Shown piece after piece: positions 24,326 to 30,903 of a stretch of 64,000 bases of DNA (positions within the stretch are counted from its first letter, which is position 1; every line of letters starts with the position of its first letter). The translations under genes were made by a program, and so were the position numbers. The notes beneath the pieces were generated by a model. The model worked only from the letters and a program-made list of their open reading frames with translations. It was not told the DNA's origin and ran no database searches. The stretch is from NCBI RefSeq assembly GCF_039533685.1, contig NZ_BAAATZ010000012.1, forward strand, positions 248,001-312,000. Direction: 5' to 3'. This DNA is from Actinocorallia aurantiaca (GTDB lineage: Bacteria > Actinomycetota > Actinomycetes > Streptosporangiales > Streptosporangiaceae).

Positions 24326-25222
24326 TCAGTAGCGGACGCCCGTCAGCTCGACCGAGACGTCCCACAGGCGCCGGGCGAGTTCGACGTCGTCGCCCTTCGG
24401 GTTGAGGCCGCCGAGTGCGGGGGCGCCGCGCATGACGAAGCGGGGCCCGTAGACCTGGCCGCCCCGGGCCTGCGGATCGGTGGCCGCGCGCAGCGTGCAC
24501 AGCGCCCCGGCCGCGCTCGACAGCGCCACGGTGCGGCTGCCCAGCCAGTAGGCGGTCGCCTCCACGGCGTTGCCGCCCAGGCGGACGGAGGCGTTCATCA
24601 GGTTGGTCGCCGCGTACCCGGGGTGGGCGATCAGGCTGGTCAGGTTCTCGTACCTGCGGTCGAGCTCCTTGGCGAACAGCAGGTTGGCGAGCTTGGCGCG
24701 GCCGTATCCGCCCCATCGGGAGTACCGCTTCTCCCACTGGAGGTCGTCGAAGTCGATCCGCCCCATCCTGGAGGCGAAGCTCGACACGGTGACGACGCGG
24801 GCGCCGGGCCGCTCCAGCAGGGCGGGCAGCAGCAGTCCCGTCAGCGCGAAGTGGCCCAGGTGGTTGACGCCGAACTGCATCTCGAAGCCGTCTGCCGTGG
24901 TCGTCCTGGGGATCGCCATCACGCCGGCGTTGTTGACGAGCAGGTCCAGCGGGTCCTTCGCGTGGACGGAGGCGAAGTCGCGCACCGACGACAGGTCGGC
25001 CAGGTCCAGTGGCGCGAGCGTGACCGCCTTGGGGTCCGGCGCGACCTCGGCGACCCGCGCTCTCGCCTCCTCGCCGCGGGCGGTGTCACGGCAGGCGAGC
25101 ACCACGTCCGCCCCGCGCCCGGCCAGGCCCAGCGCGGTGTGCAGGCCCAGCCCGCTGTTGGCGCCGGTGACGATGGCCCGCCTGCCGGTCAGATCGGGAA
25201 TGTCCGCGGCCGTCCAACCCAT
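24326..25222 (-). CDS. Short-chain dehydrogenase/reductase (retinol-dehydrogenase-like)
   Basis: The 298-residue protein shows the complete classical SDR set: TGANSGLGLHTA (cofactor loop, residues 20-31), DLADLSSV, NNAGVM, VTVSSFASR with the active-site Ser, and YGRAKLANLLF with the YxxxK pair. Length and the RIDFDDLQWEKRYSRWGGYGRAK block resemble the retinol dehydrogenase/WW-domain oxidoreductase-like branch. It probably uses NADP (Arg follows in the CRDTARGEEA segment). The substrate is unknown. The start is the ATG at 25222 with GAGGGG upstream. It lies 82 bases downstream of the glutathione peroxidase gene on the same strand. Confidence 0.9.
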   Translation of the reverse strand: MGWTAADIPDLTGRRAIVTGANSGLGLHTALGLAGRGADVVLACRDTARGEEARARVAEVAPDPKAVTLAPLDLADLSSVRDFASVHAKDPLDLLVNNAGVMAIPRTTTADGFEMQFGVNHLGHFALTGLLLPALLERPGARVVTVSSFASRMGRIDFDDLQWEKRYSRWGGYGRAKLANLLFAKELDRRYENLTSLIAHPGYAATNLMNASVRLGGNAVEATAYWLGSRTVALSSAAGALCTLRAATDPQARGGQVYGPRFVMRGAPALGGLNPKGDDVELARRLWDVSVELTGVRY

Positions 25223-25304
25223 GAGTGCACACCCCTCGTCGATGGTCCGAACGCGAACTTAGACCGATCGTGCAACAAGGGGCAAGAAGGACGACCGCTC
25301 GAGA

Positions 25305-25793
25305 TCAACTCTTCGGGAGCGCCGCCTCGATCTCCGAGACGAGCGTGTCGTCGTCCGGCTCGGTCCGCGGGTCGAAGCGCTTGACGGTGCCGTCGGGCGT
25401 GATGAGGAACTTCTCGAAGTTCCACCGGATGTCACCGGTGTGCCCGGTCGCGTCCGGCACGTCGACCAGCCGCCGGTAGAGCGGGTGGCGGCCGGGGCCG
25501 TTCACCTCGATCTTCTCGGTGAGCGGGAAGGTGACTCCGTAGTTCACCGAGCAGAACTGCGCGATCTCCTCGGCGGTGCCGGGCTCCTGCTCGAGGAACT
25601 GGTTACAGGGAACGCCGAGAACGGTGAAACCGCGCCCGGCGTACTTCTTCTGCAGCTCCTCCAGCCCGGTGTACTGGGGGGTCAGACCGCACTTCGAGGC
25701 GACGTTCACCACGAGCACGGCCTTGCCCTGGTACTGGGCCAGATCGGCCGGTCCACCCTGCAGGGACTCGATCTCCACATCGAAAACAGACAT
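25305..25793 (-). CDS. Glutathione-peroxidase-family (thiol) peroxidase
   Basis: The protein has 162 residues. The active-site Cys lies in VNVASKCGLTPQY (residue about 35), the conserved second motif is LGVPCNQFLEQEP, and WNFEKFLI holds the Trp/Asn of the catalytic tetrad. Cys in place of selenocysteine is normal in bacteria. Actinomycetes lack glutathione, so the reductant is more likely thioredoxin or mycothiol-linked. It detoxifies peroxides in the cytoplasm. The second Cys (VPC) could serve as resolving residue. It lies upstream of the dehydrogenase gene on the same strand. Confidence 0.94.
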   Translation of the reverse strand: MSVFDVEIESLQGGPADLAQYQGKAVLVVNVASKCGLTPQYTGLEELQKKYAGRGFTVLGVPCNQFLEQEPGTAEEIAQFCSVNYGVTFPLTEKIEVNGPGRHPLYRRLVDVPDATGHTGDIRWNFEKFLITPDGTVKRFDPRTEPDDDTLVSEIEAALPKS

Positions 25794-25820
25794 GTGAAGA
25801 TCCTAGTGAGTCCCTTCTCA

Positions 25821-25840
25821 AGACGGCTTCCTCGCCGTCT
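25821..25840 (-). terminator. Terminator hairpin after the first small membrane-protein gene
   Basis: AGACGGC and GCCGTCT form a 7-base stem with a 6-base loop, lying 25 bases past the stop (25865) of the 51-residue protein gene on the minus strand. Confidence 0.5.
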
Positions 25841-25864
25841 CTCGAAGCGTTGAGGAGTCCGCCG

Positions 25865-26020
25865 TCAGCTGCCCAGGCTGCTCACGAACAGACCCAGCTG
25901 GTTGCCGGCGTCGCCGATGGCGGAGAACGCGTTGTTCACCACGTCGGCGGCCGCCCTCGGCTGGCTGATCAGGTAGAAGATCACGAAGGCGATGGCCACG
26001 TAGCGGACCTTTTGATTCAT
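25865..26020 (-). CDS. Small single-pass membrane protein, tandem paralogue A
   Basis: This 51-residue protein begins MNQKVRYVAIAFVIFYLISQP. A basic N-terminus is followed by one membrane helix and then an amphipathic tail (RAAADVVNNAFSAIGDAG...FVSSLGS). Length, helix position and tail layout match the neighbouring 52-residue protein encoded at 26208-26366: both have K, AxAFVxxY, a Pro after the helix, AAxVV and an F-x-x-S end. The ATG closest to the helix is used; longer readings lack support. Function is unknown. It lies next to an LCP cell-wall ligase gene, so an envelope role is conceivable. Confidence 0.75.
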   Translation of the reverse strand: MNQKVRYVAIAFVIFYLISQPRAAADVVNNAFSAIGDAGNQLGLFVSSLGS

Positions 26021-26162
26021 CAGGCGCCGTCCCTCAAGTACGCAGTGCCACACACTGACCCGATTCAGTTGTGCCCACCGTTGATAGCCCGCAAAGAGAC
26101 TTTCATGTGGCTCCATCGCCACTCCGGTCGGCTCCATCGTAAGACTTCAGAGCGCACATTGA

Positions 26163-26191
26163 GAGCCCCGGGCCCAAAAGGACCGGGGCTC
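26163..26191 (-). terminator. Terminator hairpin after the second small membrane-protein gene
   Basis: GAGCCCCGG and CCGGGGCTC form a 9-base stem with an 11-base loop, 17 bases past the stop (26208) of the 52-residue protein gene on the minus strand. Confidence 0.65.
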
Positions 26192-26207
26192 GCACGATGT
26201 TTCCGTC

Positions 26208-26366
26208 TCAGGGGATGGCGCTCATCATGAACGTCGAGATCGAGTCGGCCGCGCCTCCGAGTCCGTTGAGCGTCCCCTGGACCACCAGGGCCGCACCGTC
26301 CGGCCGTTTGACGATGTACCAGACGACAAATGCGACTGCGCCCCACTTGAGCCACTTCTTGAGCAT
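26208..26366 (-). CDS. Small single-pass membrane protein, tandem paralogue B
   Basis: This 52-residue protein begins MLKKWLKWGAVAFVVWYIVKRP. Three Lys and a membrane helix are followed by DGAALVVQGTLNGLGGAAD and an amphipathic end with FMMSAIP. It is a clear paralogue of the protein at 25865-26020 (same length, same AFVxxY helix, same AAxVV after the Pro). Each copy has its own downstream hairpin, so the two may be separate transcripts. The LCP gene lies 89 bases upstream on the same strand. Single-pass topology with the tail possibly outside is inferred. Confidence 0.75.
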   Translation of the reverse strand: MLKKWLKWGAVAFVVWYIVKRPDGAALVVQGTLNGLGGAADSISTFMMSAIP

Positions 26367-26455
26367 GACTGACCACACCTTCGGGATGCACTCTCGGTCA
26401 CCGAGAGTGATTCCCCGGCCACGGCCGCCGAGGGGCTCCGAAGATTAAAAGAAAG

Positions 26456-27451
26456 TCATTTGATGTCCCCCGGCAGGGGCTCGTCATTCCGGAGGGCCGT
26501 AAACAGCTTTTCGGACTTGGCTTTGTCCCAGACCACATAGGAGCCGACAGCCCCCGTCTCAAAACGCCCGAAAGGGACACTTAGTGTTTTTCCGTCACCA
26601 CTGGACAATCCACGCATTGCGAGCATCATCCGGGCCAGGTCGAACAGGGAGTCGCCCTCGTCCACGGTGAAGTTGCCGGTGGAGTTCCAGGCCAGCGGAA
26701 CGCTGCGGAACGGGTTGAACAGGGTCGCGGGCGAGGTCGCCTTGTCGATGAGCGCGGAGAAGAACTGCCGCTGGTTCCTGATCCGCTCCAGGTCGCCGTT
26801 GGCGTACTGGCGGGTGCGGACGTAGCCGAGGGCCTGCGCGCCGTCCAGGTCCTGGCAGCCCGCCTTGAGGTTCAGGCCGGCCTTGGGGTCCTTGAGGGGC
26901 TTCTTCACGCAGATGTTCACCCCGCCCACCGCGTCGACCACGCCGACGAACCCGCCGAACCCGATCTCGGCGAAGTGGTCGACGCGGATTCCGGTCGCCT
27001 GCTCGACCGTCTGGACCAGCAGGTCCGAGCCGCCGAGGGCGTAGGCGGCGTTGACCTTGTTGTTGCCGTGGCCGGGGATCGCGACGTAGGAGTCGCGCGG
27101 GATGCTCAGCAGCGTGGTGCCGCCGTCGCCGTAGTGCAGCAGCATGATGGAGTCGGTGCGCTTGCCCTGGGCCCGGCCCGTCCGCAGCTTCCTGCGGTCG
27201 TCCTTGGTCAGCCCCTCACGGCTGTCGGAACCGACGATGAGCCAGTTCGTGCCGGGGGTGTCCTCGACGCGGCCCGGGTAGTCGGCGAGCGCCTTCTCCG
27301 TCCGCAGCCGCCCGTCGAGGCTGAAGTAGCCGACGACCGATCCCGCCAGCAGGACGGCGAGGACCGTCGCGAGGATCCTGCCCGGACGGCGGCGCCGCCT
27401 CGGGGGCCCCTCGTCGTGCGCGGGGAACTCCGCGGTGCGCGCGTGAGCCAT
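26456..27451 (-). CDS. LytR-CpsA-Psr (LCP) family cell-wall glycopolymer ligase
   Basis: The 331-residue protein has a short cytoplasmic Arg-rich N-terminus (RRRRRPGR), one membrane helix (ILATVLAVLLAGSVVGYF, about residues 26-43) and an extracellular LCP domain. Domain motifs are LIVGSDSREG, KRTDSIMLLHYGDGG, SIPRDSYVAIPGHGNNKVNAAYALGG and a RNQRQF helix with conserved Arg residues. LCP proteins attach teichoic-acid, capsular or arabinogalactan-type polymers to peptidoglycan from lipid carriers. The ATG at 27451 (MAHARTAEF) has a purine-rich GGAGACGAG upstream and is preferred to 27499. It is divergent from the ABC exporter gene across a palindrome-bearing gap. Confidence 0.92.
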   Translation of the reverse strand: MAHARTAEFPAHDEGPPRRRRRPGRILATVLAVLLAGSVVGYFSLDGRLRTEKALADYPGRVEDTPGTNWLIVGSDSREGLTKDDRRKLRTGRAQGKRTDSIMLLHYGDGGTTLLSIPRDSYVAIPGHGNNKVNAAYALGGSDLLVQTVEQATGIRVDHFAEIGFGGFVGVVDAVGGVNICVKKPLKDPKAGLNLKAGCQDLDGAQALGYVRTRQYANGDLERIRNQRQFFSALIDKATSPATLFNPFRSVPLAWNSTGNFTVDEGDSLFDLARMMLAMRGLSSGDGKTLSVPFGRFETGAVGSYVVWDKAKSEKLFTALRNDEPLPGDIK

Positions 27452-27565
27452 CTCGTCTCCATCCTGCGGTCGGCCGGCGGGAACGGGCCCGCACGACAAT
27501 CTGAAGACAAAGTATGAGATACCGGCGATCAGCGCATCGGCCTAACGAATCAGCTAGATAACCCT

Positions 27566-27579
27566 CTGTCGTACGACAG
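27566..27579. promoter_or_regulatory. Perfect 14-base palindrome in the LCP/ABC divergent gap
   Basis: CTGTCGTACGACAG is fully symmetrical. A related half-site, TGTCGT, recurs at 27591-27596. It lies between the divergent LCP and ABC exporter genes, 71 bases before the exporter start. It could be an operator for an unlinked regulator; no regulator gene is adjacent. Confidence 0.45.
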
Positions 27580-27649
27580 GACACGAAAAATGTCGTGCCA
27601 CAGGGTGAGACTGCCTTGAGCGGACTCACCAACGAAGGTCAGGAGGACG

Positions 27650-29578
27650 ATGCCGCGTATCCCATGGTCTGTGATCCTGCGCCCGTTCCGGCGCAAGCGT
27701 AAGGCCCGGGAGGCCGACCGGGAGGAAGAACTCCCCAAGCTGACCGACCGTCCCTGGATGGCGCACTCGGCCGAACTCGCCGAGACCCGGATGAGCACGG
27801 TGGCGCGGCGGCTGCCCGCGCTCATCGCCCAGGCCCTCCGGCTGGCCTGGCGGGCCAACCCCCGCGACACCCTCATCGCGATCGTCTTCAACCTCATGGC
27901 CGGCGTCTTCACCGCGTTCGGCCTGCTCGCCACCACCGAGGTCCTGCACGCCCTGTTCGCCGAGGGCCCCACCCCCGACCGGGTGCGCGGGGCGCTGCCC
28001 TCGCTCCTGCTCGTCGGCGCCGCCTACACCCTGCAGGGCGCGCTGCAGACCGGCGCGGGCTGGGCGCAGTCCCGGCTGGACCCGCAGATCGAGCGGACCG
28101 TGCAGAACCGCCTGCTGGAGCTCACCACGGGCGTCGAGCTGGCAGCGCTCGACGACTCCGCCTTCCTGGACGACCTCCAGCGCGCCGAGAGCCGCGGCCT
28201 GGTGTCGGCGCCGATGATGGTCGTCCACACCATCGACGTGGTCACCGGCTTCGTCGGCCTCGCCGCCGCGGCGGGCGTGCTGGGCGTCCTGCACCCGGCG
28301 CTGCTGCCGCTGCTGCTGCTCACCGCGGTGCCGCTGTGCTGGGCGTCGGTGCGCTCGGCGCGCATGGGCTACCTCACCCAGCTCGCCCTCGCCTCCAGCC
28401 GCCGCAGGCGCTGGATCCTGTCGGACCTCATGACCAGCCGCCAGCAGGCCGCCGAGGTGCGCTCCTTCACCGTCCGGGACGTGCTGCTGCGCCAGTACGA
28501 CGAGCTGGCCTCGCGGGAACGCGACGTCGAACTCGTCCTCGCCCGGCGCCAGACCCTCGTCAAGGCCACCGGTGACGGGCTGCAGGGCCTGGCCACCGTG
28601 GCCGTCTACGTCGCGCTCGGCTACTTGCTGTGGCGGGGCTCGGTGCCGCTGGCCGTCGCGGGCGCCGCCGTCCTGGCGATCCGGACGGGCAAGACGTCGC
28701 TCGCCAACCTCGTCTACGCCGTCAACCGCTGCTACGAGGACGGCCTGTACTTCGCCGACTACCTCAACTTCTGCGACCAGGCCGAGAACCGCGCCCCGAA
28801 GCGGGCCGCCGAACTGCCGGCGCCGCCCGAGGCGTTCGAGGTCATCCGCGCCGAGGACGTCACCTTCACCTATCCCGGCGCCGACACCCCCTCGCTGCAC
28901 GGGGTGAGCGTGGAGCTGCGGCGCGGCGAGGTGGTCGCGCTGGTCGGCGAGAACGGCTCGGGCAAGACCACCCTGGCCAAGATCCTCGCCGGGCTCTACG
29001 ACCCCGAGGGCGGCGAGGTGCGCTGGGACGACCTGTCGCTGTGGCAGGTCGACCCGGCGCGGCTGCGCGAGCGGATCGCGGTCATCGCCCAGGACCACAC
29101 GCACTGGCCGATGACCGCCCGGCAGAACGTCATCATGGGCCGCCCGGACCTGCCCGAGGCGGTGGACGCCGCGATCGCCTCCTCCGGCGCCGACGAGGTC
29201 ATCGCCGAACTCGCCCACGGCTACGACACCCTGCTGGACAGGCGGTTCGACGGGGGCGCCGAGCTGTCCGGCGGGCAGTGGCAGCGCCTCGCCGCCGCCC
29301 GCGGCTTCTACCGCGACGAGCCGCTGCTCATCTGCGACGAGCCGTCGGCGGCACTGGACGCCCGCGCCGAGCACGCCCTGTTCGAGCGCATCAGGGCGCA
29401 CGCCGACGGGCGGACCGTCCTGCTCATCACCCACCGGCTGGCCAGCGTCCGGCACGCCGACCGCGTCTACGTCCTGGAGCAGGGCAAGGTCGTCGAGCAC
29501 GGCGACCACGGCTCCCTGATGGCGGCGGGCGGCCTGTACGCCGAGCTGTACACCCTGCAGGCCTCCGCCTACCGCTGA
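27650..29578 (+). CDS. ABC exporter, fused membrane and ATPase domains
   Basis: This 642-residue half-transporter has six expected membrane helices (for example TLIAIVFNLMAGVFTAFGLL; VTGFVGLAAAAGVLGVL) followed by a complete ATPase. Walker A is GENGSGKTTLAK (near residue 430), the Q-loop region AVIAQDHTHWPM, the signature ELSGGQWQRL, Walker B LLICDEPSAALD and the switch His ITHR. It probably works as a homodimer to export a lipid, peptide or drug. AGGAGG lies 3 bases before the ATG. Its 3' end overlaps the convergent cvnD gene by 10 bases. The substrate is unknown. Confidence 0.93.
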   Translation: MPRIPWSVILRPFRRKRKAREADREEELPKLTDRPWMAHSAELAETRMSTVARRLPALIAQALRLAWRANPRDTLIAIVFNLMAGVFTAFGLLATTEVLHALFAEGPTPDRVRGALPSLLLVGAAYTLQGALQTGAGWAQSRLDPQIERTVQNRLLELTTGVELAALDDSAFLDDLQRAESRGLVSAPMMVVHTIDVVTGFVGLAAAAGVLGVLHPALLPLLLLTAVPLCWASVRSARMGYLTQLALASSRRRRWILSDLMTSRQQAAEVRSFTVRDVLLRQYDELASRERDVELVLARRQTLVKATGDGLQGLATVAVYVALGYLLWRGSVPLAVAGAAVLAIRTGKTSLANLVYAVNRCYEDGLYFADYLNFCDQAENRAPKRAAELPAPPEAFEVIRAEDVTFTYPGADTPSLHGVSVELRRGEVVALVGENGSGKTTLAKILAGLYDPEGGEVRWDDLSLWQVDPARLRERIAVIAQDHTHWPMTARQNVIMGRPDLPEAVDAAIASSGADEVIAELAHGYDTLLDRRFDGGAELSGGQWQRLAAARGFYRDEPLLICDEPSAALDARAEHALFERIRAHADGRTVLLITHRLASVRHADRVYVLEQGKVVEHGDHGSLMAAGGLYAELYTLQASAYR

Positions 29579-30177
29579 CCGCCGGCGCGGGCCGTCTCCG
29601 CGGCCCGCGTCCGGATCGCGTGCTCGGCCAGGGCGATCAGCGTCGCGCCGGCCGACGCGCGGTCGCGGGCGTCCACGTTCAGGACCGGCACCTCGGCCCG
29701 GATGGTCAGCGCGTCCCGGATGTCCTCGGGGTGGTAGGGGAACTCCCCGTTCCAGCCGTTCACCCCGACGACGAACGGCACTCCGGAGTCCTCGAAGTAG
29801 TCGACGACGGGGAAGGCGTCCTCGAGCCTGCGGGTGTCGACCAGCACCACCGCGCCGACCGCCCCCTGCACCAGGTCGTCCCACATGAACCAGAACCGCG
29901 CCTGGCCGGGGGTGCCGAACAGGTACAGCATCAGGTTCCCCTCGAGGGTGACCCGGCCGAAGTCCATCGCGACCGTGGTGGTCCGCTTGTCCGGGATCTG
30001 CGACAGGTCGTCGACCCGCCGGCTGGCCTCGGTCAGGACAGCCTCGGTGGTGAGCGGCTCGATCTCCGACACCGCGCCGACGAACGTCGTCTTGCCCACG
30101 CCGAAACCGCCGCCCACGACGATCTTCGCCGAGGTCGGACGGGACGCGGCCGTCCGGTCAAAGAGCGCGGAGCCCAC
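29569..30177 (-). CDS. cvnD: Conservon small GTPase (CvnD type)
   Basis: The 202-residue protein is an ATP/GTP-binding protein of the conservon class. It has the P-loop GGFGVGKTTFVG (residues 22-33), TTVAMDFGRV (switch), LFGTPGQARF (G3-like DTPG variant), VVLVDTRR and a weak G4 at VGVNGWNG. In S. coelicolor, CvnD proteins associate with the CvnA-C components as a membrane complex compared to eukaryotic GPCR/G-protein systems. It is the last gene of the cvnA-D operon here; its start overlaps the cvnC end by 20 bases. Confidence 0.92.
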   Translation of the reverse strand: MGSALFDRTAASRPTSAKIVVGGGFGVGKTTFVGAVSEIEPLTTEAVLTEASRRVDDLSQIPDKRTTTVAMDFGRVTLEGNLMLYLFGTPGQARFWFMWDDLVQGAVGAVVLVDTRRLEDAFPVVDYFEDSGVPFVVGVNGWNGEFPYHPEDIRDALTIRAEVPVLNVDARDRASAGATLIALAEHAIRTRAAETARAGGQR

Positions 30178-30523
30178 TGAGAACCCTTTCCATCAGAGCC
30201 AGGTCGGGCCGGCCGCCGGGGCCGCCCTGCGGCTGCTGCACTTGCACCAGCCCGTCGTGGAGGAGGTCGGCGATCAGCACGCGGGCCACGCCGAGGGGCA
30301 TCCGGGTCAGCGCGGAGACCTCCGCGACCGAACGCCACACCCTGCACAGGTCGAGGATCGCCCGGCATTCGGGGGTGAGCGGAGCGCCGTCGCGGCCCCG
30401 CTCCGAGAAGACCAGTGACTCCAGGGCCAGTTCGTAGCGGGGCCTCGTACGCCCGCCGGTGACGGCGTACGGGCGGACCAGCGCGCTGGCCCCGTCCGCC
30501 TCGTAGCCGTACATCCCGGTCAT
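30158..30523 (-). CDS. cvnC: Conservon DUF742 protein (CvnC type)
   Basis: This 121-residue DUF742 protein has LVRPYAVTGGRTRPRYELALESLV, then AILDLCRVWRSVAEVSALTRMPLGVARVLIADLLHDGLVQV, a winged-helix-like layout. The family is found almost only in conservons, between the roadblock and GTPase genes, exactly as here. It may contact DNA or link the GTPase to the sensor; that is not settled. The ATG is set at 30523, overlapping the cvnB stop by 4 bases (ATGA), which shows tight coupling. Confidence 0.92.
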   Translation of the reverse strand: MTGMYGYEADGASALVRPYAVTGGRTRPRYELALESLVFSERGRDGAPLTPECRAILDLCRVWRSVAEVSALTRMPLGVARVLIADLLHDGLVQVQQPQGGPGGRPDLALMERVLSGLRAL

Positions 30524-30903
30524 CGGGTCCGCACTGCCGGGGTGAGGACCCGGCCGACCTGTTCGACCAGCAGCGTCATCTCGTGCCCCACCAGGCCCAG
30601 GTCGGCGTCGGCTGAGGTGAGCGCGGCCAGCGCGGAGCCGTCGGAGATCGACATCACCAGCAGGATGCCGCGCTCCATCTCCACCATGGTCAGCGAGACG
30701 CCTCCCCCGTCGAAGAGCCGGGCGGCCCCCTGGGTGAGGTGCGTGAGGCCGGAGGCGATCGCGGAGAGCTGGTCGGCGCGTTCGGCGGGGAAGCCCTCCG
30801 ACAGCGCCACGGGCAGGCCGTCGGAGGAGACCACCACCGCGTGCGCCACGGGCGGGACCCTCGCCGTGAAGTTGGTGACCAGCCAGTTCAGATCCTGCGT
30901 CAT
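30520..30903 (-). CDS. cvnB: Conservon roadblock/LC7 protein (CvnB type)
   Basis: The 127-residue roadblock/LC7 domain protein reads DLNWLVTNFTARVPPVAHAVVVSSDGLPVALS, then ASGLTHLTQGAARLF and MERGILLVMSISDGSALAALTSADADLGLVGHEM. In conservons such proteins are thought to act on the CvnD GTPase, as MglB-type roadblock proteins act on MglA. It is a cytoplasmic partner of the CvnA sensor; start and stop overlap the neighbours by 4 bases each. Confidence 0.93.
   Translation of the reverse strand: MTQDLNWLVTNFTARVPPVAHAVVVSSDGLPVALSEGFPAERADQLSAIASGLTHLTQGAARLFDGGGVSLTMVEMERGILLVMSISDGSALAALTSADADLGLVGHEMTLLVEQVGRVLTPAVRTR

Noticed and set aside
29560..29580. Overlap of ABC exporter and cvnD 3' ends as a fused or frameshifted gene
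   Set aside because: Both reading frames end normally in opposite directions; a 10-base convergent overlap is common in compact genomes.
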